Shown: piece after piece, positions 7,474 through 17,032 of the stretch | How positions within the stretch are numbered: position 1 is the first letter of the stretch | Layout: every line of letters begins with the position of its first letter | From: Olivibacter sp036959255 | GTDB taxonomy: Bacteria; Bacteroidota; Bacteroidia; Sphingobacteriales; Sphingobacteriaceae | NCBI RefSeq assembly: GCF_036959255.1 | Contig: NZ_JAWMTI010000008.1 | Span: 186,001 to 250,000 of the forward strand | DNA length: 64,000 bases | Reading direction: 5' to 3' | The notes under the pieces: model-generated | What the model saw: only the letters and a program-made list of their open reading frames with translations | Databases searched by the model: none | Told to the model about the DNA's origin: nothing | Translations under genes and position numbers: made by a program

Positions 7474-10400
7474 ATGGTGGTTAGACCCTTATTTTATCTA
7501 ATGCAATCGTTTAAATACATAAGTATACTGATTGCTGTTTTTTTAATTGCTGATGTATTATTTGTAAAGCTGTCTTATGCTCAAGAGATTCCAACACCTA
7601 CGATCGCTAACGATACTGTAAAAACGCCTAGCGACACTACAAAAGCAAAAGCGCAGGATACAATATCTGGAATTGTTCAGGATGAACAAGGAAATGCGCT
7701 TCCGGGGGTGTCTGTAATGGTAAAGGGCAGACCCAACACCGGTACAACAACTGATCCGAATGGCCGTTATAAAGCCACCGTTGATGGGAATACAATACTG
7801 GTGTTCTCTTATACCGGTTATGGAAGTAAAGAAGAACGTGTAGGTACAAGAAAGGAAGTAAATGTTGTTCTCCAAGCGGAACAGGAAGCTTTAGAAGAAG
7901 TAGTCGTTATCGGTTATGGCTCGGTAAAGAAGAAAGACTTAACAGGTTCGGTAGCACAGGTAAAGGCTACTGAAATCAATGCCTTTCCTACAAGTAATGC
8001 CCTACAATCATTATCTGGCCGTGCACCAGGTGTGCAGGTTTACCAAGGTTCGGGTGCGCCAGGACCGAGCATGTCCGTTCGTATTAGGGGATCAAATTCT
8101 ATCTTAGGAAGTAATGAGCCTTTATATGTTGTAGATGGCTTTCCGCTATCGGGAAGTAACCCCACAATCCTAAATAATGCTGATATAGAAAGTATGGAGA
8201 TACTTAAAGACGCGTCTGCCACGGCAATATATGGATCTAGAGGAGCGAATGGTGTGGTGATCATCACGACCAAACAAGGAGGTGTGGAAGGTACTGGAAA
8301 CGCAACACAGGTAGATTTTGAAGCAAATTACGGTATACAGCAGATCAGGAAGAAGCTGGATTTAATGACTGGTCCCGAATATGCAACATTTTATAACTTG
8401 CGTGCAGCAAATGATGGTGTTAATCCCTATTTTACACAAGAACAAATAAATAATCTGCCATCCTTTGACTGGCAAGACTTTATTTTCCGTTCAGCTCCTA
8501 TAAAAAGTACATCACTTAACATTGGAGGAGGGAATGAACGTACCCAATTTTCAATTGGCGGTAGCGTACTTGCGCAGGATGGGATTATTAAAGGGAGTGA
8601 TTATGACCGATATTCCATACGTGGAAGTATTCAACACCAGCTTAGTGACAAGTTAACCGTAGATGCTAATGCAACGATGAGTAGGTTAATAACGGGAAGA
8701 AAGGACAGCAACGGAGGAGCTCGCGGTAATTCGCTAATATCGGCTATTTTAGGTGCTCCACCCGCTTTAACGCCTTATGATGATAACGGTGGTTATAGAC
8801 TACTTTCAAATGCCTTTAACATAGCTGCACCAGATATTATAAATCCGCTAAATTGGATAAATGAGGAAGTAAACAAAACAGAAGCCAATCTAGTGCTTGC
8901 AAATGCAGCGATTACCTATAAACCTATATCCGACATCAACATTAAGCTCTTAACCGGTATCGAGAATCGGGACGATCGTGAGAATATGTATCGTACTAAT
9001 CGGTATCAAGGATCAACGGGAGAAGCCAGAATTACAGCCAATAATGAGCAAAGTAGACTGGTTGAACTAACGGCCAATTACACTAAGCTTTGGAACGAAC
9101 GGCACAATTTCAATGTATTAGGAGGTATTACTTATCAAGATTTTATAAACAGCTATGTTATGGGAAGTGGACAGGGCTTCATTAGTAACGTAAGTGGTTG
9201 GGATAATTTAGGTGGGGCATTAGTCCCATTGGTGCCGGCATCGGGCTATAACAAATCAACGCTACTATCTTATCTGACGAGGGTGAATTATACGCTCGAC
9301 GATAAATATCTCTTTACTGTGAGCTTTCGGGCAGACGGATCTTCACGGTATCGTACAGCTAATCGCTGGGGATATTTTCCCTCCGGTGCTTTTGCTTGGC
9401 GAGTTTCACAGGAGGATTTCCTAAAAGACCATAATTGGATCTCCGATCTTAAATTTCGTGTTAGCTGGGGGAAAACCGGAACACAGATCGAAGATTTTTA
9501 TCCAACCTTTAATCCTTTAGCCGGTGGATATACCGTTTTCGGACAAGATCTGCACTTAAGCTTTGCACCCGAAACCGATCTTCCAAATCGAGATCTTAAA
9601 TGGGAAACGACAGAGCAAATCGATGCGGGGCTTGATTTTGGTGTTTTAGATAACCGTTTGATTTTTACAGCAGATTATTATCGTAAAACAACAAAGGATT
9701 TACTGAATGCAGTTCCCTTGCCCACTTCAATGGGTTATGCAACCACTTTTCAGAATGTGGGGCAGATACGTAACAGTGGTGTTGAATTAGGTCTGAATGC
9801 CAATATTTTTAAGGGTGATTTTAAGTGGGACGTGACAGCCAATGTCGCTTTTAACAGAAGTAAAGTTTTGAAGCTGTACGGCGGAGGCGACATATTTGGG
9901 GACGAACTGAAAATGAACGTTGTAAGTGATTCGCGGACCATACTACGTGAAGGTTTGCAGAGAGGCTTGTTTTTTGGCTATTTGGAAGACGGATATGATG
10001 AAAATGGGCAGATAAAATATAAGGATTTAAATGGTGATGGAACGATTAGCAATGCTGATCGAGCAGTAATAGGAAATCCAAATCCGGATTTTATTTATGG
10101 TCTGAATTCTTCGATGTCTTACAAAAACTTTGATTTCACCTTTTTCCTACAAGGAACCGTCGGTAACGATATATTCAATGCCAGTTCGATTGGCAGTACG
10201 GTAGATTATGTCTCCGGGTTGAATATGACACGTGATGTACTAAATAATCATTGGACACCGGAGAATCCGAATGCGAAGTACCCTGTTATCAGTAATACAG
10301 TTAATGCGCGGGTATCCGATCGATGGATCGAAGATGGTTCTTTTTTGCGGTTAAGGAACATTCAATTAGCTTATAATTTGCCGGTAGAAAAATTTAATCT

Positions 10401-10560
10401 AGGCTGGCTTAAACGTTTACAGGTTTATGTTAGCGGACAGAATTTACTTACGGTAACCAATTATTCCTGGTACGATCCGGAAATGCCTTCCAGTGGCTCT
10501 GATTATTTAAGTTATCCAATAGCTAAAACTTACACATTTGGCGTGAAAGCTGGTTTCTAA
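7474..10560 (+). CDS. SusC/RagA family TonB-linked outer membrane transporter
   Basis: A 1028-residue outer-membrane transporter for oligosaccharides, peptides or other large nutrients, driven by TonB. After a signal peptide it has the carboxypeptidase-regulatory-like domain (ISGIVQDEQGNALPGVSV), the SusC TonB-box region (ALEEVVVIGYGSVKKKDLTG), a plug domain (VRIRGSNSILGSNEPLYVVDG and DASATAIYGSRGANGVVIITT in part) and a beta-barrel ending in aromatic GVKAGF. ATG 7474 or the in-frame ATG at 7501 could start it; the latter gives a tidier signal peptide. The SusD partner follows 23 bases on. No sigma/anti-sigma pair, FecR or glycoside hydrolase is adjacent, so the substrate is unknown. Confidence 0.95.
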   Translation: MVVRPLFYLMQSFKYISILIAVFLIADVLFVKLSYAQEIPTPTIANDTVKTPSDTTKAKAQDTISGIVQDEQGNALPGVSVMVKGRPNTGTTTDPNGRYKATVDGNTILVFSYTGYGSKEERVGTRKEVNVVLQAEQEALEEVVVIGYGSVKKKDLTGSVAQVKATEINAFPTSNALQSLSGRAPGVQVYQGSGAPGPSMSVRIRGSNSILGSNEPLYVVDGFPLSGSNPTILNNADIESMEILKDASATAIYGSRGANGVVIITTKQGGVEGTGNATQVDFEANYGIQQIRKKLDLMTGPEYATFYNLRAANDGVNPYFTQEQINNLPSFDWQDFIFRSAPIKSTSLNIGGGNERTQFSIGGSVLAQDGIIKGSDYDRYSIRGSIQHQLSDKLTVDANATMSRLITGRKDSNGGARGNSLISAILGAPPALTPYDDNGGYRLLSNAFNIAAPDIINPLNWINEEVNKTEANLVLANAAITYKPISDINIKLLTGIENRDDRENMYRTNRYQGSTGEARITANNEQSRLVELTANYTKLWNERHNFNVLGGITYQDFINSYVMGSGQGFISNVSGWDNLGGALVPLVPASGYNKSTLLSYLTRVNYTLDDKYLFTVSFRADGSSRYRTANRWGYFPSGAFAWRVSQEDFLKDHNWISDLKFRVSWGKTGTQIEDFYPTFNPLAGGYTVFGQDLHLSFAPETDLPNRDLKWETTEQIDAGLDFGVLDNRLIFTADYYRKTTKDLLNAVPLPTSMGYATTFQNVGQIRNSGVELGLNANIFKGDFKWDVTANVAFNRSKVLKLYGGGDIFGDELKMNVVSDSRTILREGLQRGLFFGYLEDGYDENGQIKYKDLNGDGTISNADRAVIGNPNPDFIYGLNSSMSYKNFDFTFFLQGTVGNDIFNASSIGSTVDYVSGLNMTRDVLNNHWTPENPNAKYPVISNTVNARVSDRWIEDGSFLRLRNIQLAYNLPVEKFNLGWLKRLQVYVSGQNLLTVTNYSWYDPEMPSSGSDYLSYPIAKTYTFGVKAGF

Positions 10561-10583
10561 CACTAAATTAAGACTTTAAGAAC

Positions 10584-12059
10584 ATGATACACAAAGCTCA
10601 ATTAATATATAAGGTGAAACATCACAGACTCAGTATATGGTTTGTGGTCGTATTCTTCATGCTATCGAGTTGCAGTAAAGAATTGGATCAGGAACCACGC
10701 TCAATTTTAGAAGAAACATTTTATAATACGGCTGCTGAAGCAGAGGCAGCTGTAAACGCTATCTTTCCTCCACTTCGTTTAGGTGCGCAAGGTATTGCGC
10801 CATACAATGCTACTTTAGAATGCCATACGGACTATGCCTATGGTAGGGGTAGTTGGGCTCAATTTAATGACTTCAATGGATTGGACGCTACCAACACGAA
10901 TCGTGTAGGTGATTTTTGGAATTCGTTTTATTTGGCGATACGAAATGCAAACCTCGTAATTAAACATGTTCCCGAAGGAGATGCCATGAGTGATGAAGAA
11001 AAGAACAGATATGTTGCCGAAGCGAAGTTTATGCGTGCTTGGTGTTATTTTCATCTGGTTCGCAATTGGGGCGCTGTCCCGTTAAGGATTGAAAGTAATA
11101 TGGAGGAAAAAGATCTAGCACGAAATTCTGTAGAGGAGGTTTATGCATTGATTGACAGTGATCTTCGCTTTGCCGAAAGCTATCTTCCTGAAGATAATGC
11201 TGCGCAACCGGGAAGACCCACTACATGGATGGCCAAAACGGTGCTGAGTGATTATCTTTTGACTACCAACAAATATCAGGAGGCAAGAGACAAATCTTTA
11301 GAGATCATACAGTCCGGTCTTTTTTCACTTGTTCCAATACAACGCGTGGATGACTTTGAGCGTATTTTTGGAGTAGGAGTTGGTGTAACCAGTGAAGAAG
11401 TTTTTCATTTCAAGTACACACGCGAGGGCCAGGGAAATTATTATCCGTTTATCATCAATCATCCAGAGACCGGTTACTTTATGAAAGGCGGTGGAAAGGG
11501 TGCTTATGCACAGTATTCCAATGTTAATAATAATTTTTATAAAGAATGGAGCGATGGAGATTTGCGCAAGCATTTGTGGTATCCGATGGACATTGGCTTA
11601 GGAGAGGGCACGGTCCTTCAGAAGAAATTTATAGATCCTGCAGCAGCAAACGAGTATGGCGCCATCAATGATTTTCCGCTTTATCGTTATGCGGAAGTTT
11701 TACTGTTATTTGCTGAAGCCGAAGCTCGGACAAACGGTGTAACAACAGAAGGACTCAACGCATTGAATCAAATTAGGCGACGTGCTTATGGAAAAGATAT
11801 TGGTGCTGCTTCGGATATAGATTATCAACCTACTTCATTTTCGCCTGAATCATTGGTAGATACCATTTTACAAGAGAGAGCATATGAGTTTCAGTTTGAG
11901 GGAAAGCGTTGGTTTGATTTGAAACGTACTGGCGAAGCAGCTGAATTACTGCAAAAAAATAAAGGTGTCACTATAACAGAAAAGCACTATTTATGGCCTA
12001 TTCCTTTGGCTGAATTAAATTACAATCAAGGCATAACAGAGAACAATCCAGGATACTGA
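10584..12059 (+). CDS. SusD/RagB family nutrient-binding outer membrane lipoprotein
   Basis: A 491-residue surface lipoprotein that caps its SusC partner and helps capture substrate. The signal peptide ends in the lipobox FMLSSC (Cys30). SusD family features are the TPR-like helices in the first half (AEAKFMRAWCYFHLVRNWGAVPL), the C-terminal region LNQIRRRAYG, ILQERAYEFQFEGKRWFDLKRTG and the closing YLWPIPLAELNYNQGITENNPGY pattern. It directly follows the SusC-like gene and is ended by a strong hairpin. The pair is an orphan SusCD unit with no catabolic enzymes next to it. Confidence 0.94.
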   Translation: MIHKAQLIYKVKHHRLSIWFVVVFFMLSSCSKELDQEPRSILEETFYNTAAEAEAAVNAIFPPLRLGAQGIAPYNATLECHTDYAYGRGSWAQFNDFNGLDATNTNRVGDFWNSFYLAIRNANLVIKHVPEGDAMSDEEKNRYVAEAKFMRAWCYFHLVRNWGAVPLRIESNMEEKDLARNSVEEVYALIDSDLRFAESYLPEDNAAQPGRPTTWMAKTVLSDYLLTTNKYQEARDKSLEIIQSGLFSLVPIQRVDDFERIFGVGVGVTSEEVFHFKYTREGQGNYYPFIINHPETGYFMKGGGKGAYAQYSNVNNNFYKEWSDGDLRKHLWYPMDIGLGEGTVLQKKFIDPAAANEYGAINDFPLYRYAEVLLLFAEAEARTNGVTTEGLNALNQIRRRAYGKDIGAASDIDYQPTSFSPESLVDTILQERAYEFQFEGKRWFDLKRTGEAAELLQKNKGVTITEKHYLWPIPLAELNYNQGITENNPGY

Positions 12060-12133
12060 TAGCTACGCGAAGACGCATATTATATATACCTGCCTATCTT
12101 TGCTTTAAAAAATAAATTACCTATTTACGATAG

Positions 12134-12170
12134 GAACGAACAGCCTAGGATAGTCTTAGGCTGTTCGTTC
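12134..12170 (+). terminator. strong hairpin after SusD-like gene
   Basis: A perfect 14-bp stem (arms 12134-12147 and 12157-12170) with a 9-base loop lies 75 bases after the SusD stop. No T-run follows, so termination by stem strength or an mRNA 3'-end hairpin is the likely role. Confidence 0.6.
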
Positions 12171-12262
12171 ATAATATAAGGAGGAGGTTAAAAAAGAATC
12201 TTTGTAGTAGTAATGTAAAAAAATCCTTAATTTGGCCTACTTTCGTAGAGTTGGTATAAAGC

Positions 12263-13267
12263 ATGGAAAGAAAAAATAAAGTAGCCGTAATAGGAGGGGG
12301 CAGCTGGGCGACAGCCATCATTAAAATGTTAAGTGATAATGATCAAGAGAAAGACATTTTCTGGTGGATGCGGAATAAGGATGCTGCAGCATACATCCAA
12401 GAATACCATCATAATCCAAATTATCTCAGTGCTGTAGAAATAAAAATACCTTCTGACCAAATAACAACTAAATTGTCGACAGTTGTTGAATCATGTGATC
12501 TGCTGGTCTTAAGTGTACCCGCCGCATTTTTGCAGAAAGCGCTTTCGACAATACCTGCAACATTATTACAGAATAAATATATTATAAGTGCGATTAAAGG
12601 CATTATTCCGGAAGAAAATCAGATTGTAGGCGACTATTTACAAACTGCTTTCGGTATTCCACTAAGCCAGATCGCTGTTATTAGCGGACCTTGTCACGCA
12701 GAAGAAGTGTCATTAGAGAAGCTGTCTTACCTCACCATTGCCTCTGCATCACCGGAAACAGCCTCTATTTTTTCTTCGCTATTAACCACTCGCTATATCA
12801 AAACTATTCTATCCGATGATATATATGGGACGGAATACGGGGCGGTTTTAAAGAATATCTACGCAGTTGCTAGTGGTATATGTCATGGCGTTGGCTATGG
12901 CGATAATTTTCAGGCAGTTCTTATTTCTAACGCCATACGGGAAATGGCCCGCTTTTTGGCCAAAGTTCATCCGATTCATCGAGATATTAATGAATCTGCC
13001 TATTTAGGGGACCTATTGGTGACAGCCTACTCACAATTTAGTCGAAACCGTACTTTCGGGAATATGATCGGAAAAGGGTATACTGTTAAATCCGCTCAGC
13101 TCGAAATGAACATGGTGGCTGAAGGGTATTATGCATCGAAATGTATTCACCAAATCAATAAAACATACCAAGTTGATATGCCGATTTGTAGGGCAGTATA
13201 TGCTATTTTATATGAGAAGCATTCGCCACACATAGAAATGAAGCTTTTATCGGACCAATTAACCTAG
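12263..13267 (+). CDS. gpsA: glycerol-3-phosphate dehydrogenase [NAD(P)+]
   Basis: A 334-residue cytosolic dehydrogenase that reduces dihydroxyacetone phosphate to sn-glycerol-3-phosphate for phospholipid synthesis. The N-terminal Rossmann motif is VAVIGGGSWATAI (residues 8-19). Further family motifs are SAIKGI, ISGPCHAEEV, the catalytic Lys region YGAVLKNIYAVASG and GDLLVTAYSQFSRNRTFG. Length is normal. A TACTTTCG element (12238-12245), one mismatch from the Bacteroidota -7 consensus, precedes the ATG. The gamma-glutamyltransferase gene starts 28 bases after its stop and may share the transcript. Confidence 0.95.
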   Translation: MERKNKVAVIGGGSWATAIIKMLSDNDQEKDIFWWMRNKDAAAYIQEYHHNPNYLSAVEIKIPSDQITTKLSTVVESCDLLVLSVPAAFLQKALSTIPATLLQNKYIISAIKGIIPEENQIVGDYLQTAFGIPLSQIAVISGPCHAEEVSLEKLSYLTIASASPETASIFSSLLTTRYIKTILSDDIYGTEYGAVLKNIYAVASGICHGVGYGDNFQAVLISNAIREMARFLAKVHPIHRDINESAYLGDLLVTAYSQFSRNRTFGNMIGKGYTVKSAQLEMNMVAEGYYASKCIHQINKTYQVDMPICRAVYAILYEKHSPHIEMKLLSDQLT

Positions 13268-13295
13268 TTATTAACCAACATGTAAAACTTATTAT

Positions 13296-15002
13296 ATGAA
13301 TACCTATTTACGACTTACCAGCGGATTTAAATGTTTGTTGTTATGCCTTTTGCTTTCAACTCATAGTCTCGTTTTTGCACAGGACACGGTTTCAAAATAT
13401 CGAAATGGCATGGTAGTGTCCGCGCATCCAATAGCCTCAGAAGTTGGTGTAAATATTTTGAAGAAAGGCGGGAATGCTGTTGATGCAGCCATTGCTGTTC
13501 AATTTGCCTTAGCAGTCGTGTATCCAAATGCAGGAAATATTGGAGGGGGCGGTTTTATGGTATATCGTTCAGCCAAAAACGAATTTGCCGCATTGGATTT
13601 CAGGGAAACAGCACCTGGGAAAGCAACAAGGGATATGTATCTGGATACTGAAGGTAACCCAATTGAGCGTTTAAGTTTAGATGGACAGTTGTCGGTAGGT
13701 GTTCCCGGAACTGTCGATGGAATGGTAAAAGCCCATGAAAAATATGCTAAATTACCTTGGAAGGATCTACTCCAACCTGCTATAAACTTGGCAAAGAAGG
13801 GTTTCCCATTAACGGACATGCAAGCAGAAGAGTTGAATAGTCGTAAAGAAACATTTCAGCGATTTAACCCAATGGGAACCGCACTTATTAATAAAAAAAG
13901 TGAATGGAAAGCTGGAGATATCTTAATACAAAAGGATCTGGCCCGAACGCTTACGGCAATAAAGGATAAAGGTCGCGCAGGTTTCTATGAAGGCCGTACG
14001 GCATTTTTGATTTTGGAAGAAATGAAGCGTGGAAACGGAATTATCAGCTATGAGGATTTAAAGCGCTATCAGGCGAAGTGGCGCGAACCAATTGTGGGGA
14101 ATTATAAAGGCTATCAGGTTGTATCAATGCCTCCTTCGTCCAGTGGTGGTATTGCTTTGGTATCGTTGTTAAAATCTGTCGAGCCTTATCCTTTATCCAG
14201 ATGGGGATTTCAACAGGATTCGACCATTCAGGTTATGGTAGAGGCTGAGCGAAGGGTGTATGCGGATCGAGCTGAGCACTTAGGTGATATTGATTTCTAT
14301 CCTGTACCGGTTAAAGGATTATTGGATTCCGGTTATCAGTTAGAAAGGATGAAAGATATGAATTTTAATAAGGCAACACCTAGCAACGAAGTAAAAGCAG
14401 GAACGCCTCCAGGCCATGAGAGTGAACAAACTACCCATTTTTCGATCGTTGATAAGGATGGGAACGCTGTATCTATAACCACTACCTTGAATAATTCCTA
14501 CGGTTCACAAGTTGTAGTACAGAATGCAGGTTTTTTATTGAATGACGAAATGGACGATTTCTCGATTAAACCCGGTGTACCTAATTTATATGGCCTTCTA
14601 GGTGGAAAGGCAAATGCAATTGAGCCGGGGAAGCGAATGTTAAGTGCGATGAGCCCAACAATTCTAACGAAAGATAATAAACTCTTTATGGTTGTTGGTA
14701 CGCCCGGTGGATCAACTATTATAACTTCCGTATTTCAGACAATCTTAAACGTGATTGAATTTAATAAAACAATGCAACAGGCCGTAGATGCCCCACGTTT
14801 TCATCATCAATGGTTGCCAGATGAAGTTTTTGTAGAGGAAAATGCGATACCAGATGCTGTTCGCACGAGACTGGAGCAGAAAGAATATAAATTTACTTCA
14901 CGAAGTAGTATTGGTAGAGTAGATGCTATTTTAGTTAGCTCCGATGGTTCGCTGTCAGGAGGTGCCGATTCGAGGGGAGATGATAAAGCCGTTGGATATT
15001 AA
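13296..15002 (+). CDS. ggt: gamma-glutamyltransferase (glutathione hydrolase)
   Basis: A 568-residue Ntn-hydrolase that transfers or hydrolyses the gamma-glutamyl group of glutathione and related compounds, exported by an N-terminal signal peptide ending near FAQD. The autocatalytic site TTHFSIVDKDGN places the nucleophile at Thr379, which would become the N-terminus of the small subunit. Other conserved parts are GGNAVDAAIA, NIGGGGFMVY, PPSSSGGIAL, LNNEMDDFS-type (here LNDEMDDFSIKPGVPN) and GTPGGSTIIT. Length and order match the family. It ends at a very strong hairpin shared with the convergent DeaD-like gene. Confidence 0.95.
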   Translation: MNTYLRLTSGFKCLLLCLLLSTHSLVFAQDTVSKYRNGMVVSAHPIASEVGVNILKKGGNAVDAAIAVQFALAVVYPNAGNIGGGGFMVYRSAKNEFAALDFRETAPGKATRDMYLDTEGNPIERLSLDGQLSVGVPGTVDGMVKAHEKYAKLPWKDLLQPAINLAKKGFPLTDMQAEELNSRKETFQRFNPMGTALINKKSEWKAGDILIQKDLARTLTAIKDKGRAGFYEGRTAFLILEEMKRGNGIISYEDLKRYQAKWREPIVGNYKGYQVVSMPPSSSGGIALVSLLKSVEPYPLSRWGFQQDSTIQVMVEAERRVYADRAEHLGDIDFYPVPVKGLLDSGYQLERMKDMNFNKATPSNEVKAGTPPGHESEQTTHFSIVDKDGNAVSITTTLNNSYGSQVVVQNAGFLLNDEMDDFSIKPGVPNLYGLLGGKANAIEPGKRMLSAMSPTILTKDNKLFMVVGTPGGSTIITSVFQTILNVIEFNKTMQQAVDAPRFHHQWLPDEVFVEENAIPDAVRTRLEQKEYKFTSRSSIGRVDAILVSSDGSLSGGADSRGDDKAVGY

Positions 15003-15012
15003 AGATTTTTAA

Positions 15013-15065
15013 GGTAATAAATAGTAAAAGGCCCCTTAAACAGGGGCCTTTTACTATTTATTACC
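15013..15065. terminator. bidirectional terminator, perfect 23-bp stem
   Basis: Arms 15013-15035 and 15043-15065 are perfectly complementary around a 7-base loop, with a GGCCCC/GGGGCC core and A/T-rich outer parts that act as U-tracts in either direction. It ends the ggt transcript and overlaps the stop codon and preceding codon of the convergent helicase gene. Confidence 0.9.
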
Positions 15066-16854
15066 ATTTTCTTCGTTCACCTTTTCGCTCGCGTCGTTTC
15101 CCTGAAAAATCACGGAAACCTTGGCTATCTCCTCTTTCTCGATCGCGGCCACGTCCGCTACCACTTCTTGATGAAGAGCGATTACCTCTGCTTCCACCTC
15201 GTGAAGATCCAGCATCGCGGTCGCCTGCTAATTCAATACGTACGGAACGTCCATTAAAATCAGCACGTTGAAACCCACTCATTATTTTATCAACCACCTC
15301 ATTTTCCACTTCGAAGAAAGTATATACACCCTTCAAGTCGATCTTACCGATACTTTTACCACTTATTTGCGCGTTATTACAGATATAACCCAACATATCA
15401 CCTCTGGTAAAATCATCAACCGATCCCAGGTTAATAAAGAGCCTAGTGAAATCAGATTTGTAGCCGGTTCGACCGAAACGATCTCCTTTCGCACCTCTTT
15501 CTGATCGGGAGTCGGTTGCTGATACATTTAGATCAGGTGCATTCTCGTAATAATCCAAGAAGCGATTGAACTCTAAGCTAGCAAAATGCTTAATAACATC
15601 TTCTTTAGAAAATTCGCTGAATTCATCCATAATGCGTGGCAGATATTGACCGATTTGATCGTCGTTAACTTCCACTGCTTTTACTTTATGAACAAGCGCA
15701 AATAGTTGCTTTTCACAAACATCAAAGCCATTGGGGATTTCAGCTTTTACAAATTGTTTACCAATTACACGCTCGATTTGACGTATTTTTCCCAGCTCCT
15801 TGGCGGTAATCAGAGAAATAGAAACCCCTGTTTTACCTGCACGGGCAGTACGACCACTGCGGTGTGTATAATTTTCAATCTCATCTGGTAAAGAAAAGTT
15901 AATAACATGTGTTACATCATTAACATCAATACCACGTGCAGCAACATCTGTTGCAATAAGTAATTGCAAGCTGCGTTCACGATAGCGTTTCATTACCTTG
16001 TCGCGCTGTTGTTGCGAAAGATCTCCGTGTAAAGAATCAGCATTATAACCGTCCTTTATCAATGCTTCAGCAATTTCCTGCGTTTCAATTTTCGTGCGAC
16101 AAAAAACGATGCCGAAAATTTCAGGGTTAAAATCTACAATGCGTTTGAACGCCGCGTATTTATCGCGAGGTCTCACAATGTAATATTCATGATCGATATT
16201 TGCATTACCGGTATTTTTCGTTCCTACGGTAAGTTCAAACGGATCAGTCATGTAATTTTTTGCAATCCGGCGGACCTCAGCCGGCATAGTGGCTGAAAAT
16301 AGCCAGGTTTTTTTCTCGTCGGGAGTAGTTGAAAGAATATCGTTAATGTCCTCTTGAAAGCCCATGTTGAGCATTTCATCTGCTTCATCCAAAACTACAT
16401 ACCGTACTCCCGAAAAATCAATAGCCTTTCTGCCGATGATATCAAGCATACGGCCAGGTGTAGCGACAACGATCTGAACACCACGTCGTATCTGACGTAG
16501 TTGATCACTGATACTCGCTCCACCGTACACAGCTACAACGTGTACATTGTTGAGATTCTTTGAGAAATTTTTTAGATCATTAGTAATCTGTAAACACAAT
16601 TCACGCGTAGGACATAACACTAATGCTTGAGGTGTGTTTTGCGAGAAGTCTAATAATTCTAATAACGGCAGGCCAAATGCTGCGGTTTTACCGGTTCCTG
16701 TTTGGGCTAATCCGACAAAATCGCTGCTGCCTGTGAGGAGGGCTGGAATAGCCTGTTCCTGGATTGGTGTAGGTTTTTCAAAACCTAGCGCCGATACGGC
16801 ATTAACAATATCATGACGGATTCCCAATTGACTAAATGGGTTCATGAAATTCAA
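15061..16854 (-). CDS. DEAD-box RNA helicase, DeaD/CsdA-like, with DbpA-type RNA-binding domain
   Basis: A 597-residue RNA helicase likely active in ribosome biogenesis and cold adaptation. Motifs are FEKPTPIQEQA, AQTGTGKT (50-57), PTREL, DEAD (156-159), SAT, ATDVAARGIDV and HRSGRTARAG. After a linker (about 380-470) there is a DbpA-like RNA-binding domain (FTRLFINLGSVDDFTRGDMLGYI onwards is typical) and from about residue 560 an Arg/Gly/Ser-rich tail. MNPF at residue 4 is an equally possible start. A consensus promoter with a TTG-N20-TACCTTTG arrangement lies 33 bases upstream, and the leader can form a small TTAGAC/GTCTAA hairpin. Confidence 0.93.
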   Translation of the reverse strand: MNFMNPFSQLGIRHDIVNAVSALGFEKPTPIQEQAIPALLTGSSDFVGLAQTGTGKTAAFGLPLLELLDFSQNTPQALVLCPTRELCLQITNDLKNFSKNLNNVHVVAVYGGASISDQLRQIRRGVQIVVATPGRMLDIIGRKAIDFSGVRYVVLDEADEMLNMGFQEDINDILSTTPDEKKTWLFSATMPAEVRRIAKNYMTDPFELTVGTKNTGNANIDHEYYIVRPRDKYAAFKRIVDFNPEIFGIVFCRTKIETQEIAEALIKDGYNADSLHGDLSQQQRDKVMKRYRERSLQLLIATDVAARGIDVNDVTHVINFSLPDEIENYTHRSGRTARAGKTGVSISLITAKELGKIRQIERVIGKQFVKAEIPNGFDVCEKQLFALVHKVKAVEVNDDQIGQYLPRIMDEFSEFSKEDVIKHFASLEFNRFLDYYENAPDLNVSATDSRSERGAKGDRFGRTGYKSDFTRLFINLGSVDDFTRGDMLGYICNNAQISGKSIGKIDLKGVYTFFEVENEVVDKIMSGFQRADFNGRSVRIELAGDRDAGSSRGGSRGNRSSSRSGSGRGRDRERGDSQGFRDFSGKRRERKGERRKW

Positions 16855-16886
16855 AAAACGTTAGACTTTATTGTCTAAAGAAGGTG

Positions 16887-16917
16887 CAAAGGTAAGACTA
16901 ATTGGTTATATGTGCAA
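16887..16917 (-). promoter_or_regulatory. Bacteroidota-type promoter for DeaD-like helicase gene
   Basis: On the minus strand TTG (16917-16915) is followed by 20 bases and TACCTTTG (16894-16887). The predicted leader is about 27 nt and contains a 6-bp hairpin (TTAGAC/GTCTAA, 16861-16878). Confidence 0.7.
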
Positions 16918-16967
16918 GTTTTTGATTATTTTTTGTAAAGTATTTTTTTGTAAAGCCGCTAACCGTT

Positions 16968-16996
16968 AAAAAAGCCGCCCAAGGGGATCGGGCGGC
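16968..16996 (-). terminator. intrinsic terminator after DUF4397 lipoprotein gene
   Basis: On the minus strand GCCGCCC and GGGCGGC (16996-16990 and 16980-16974) form a 7-bp GC stem with a 9-base loop, followed at once by six T (16973-16968). Confidence 0.85.
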
Positions 16997-17032
16997 AGTC
17001 CATCGAAATGGGAATGATGGACATCAATCAAC

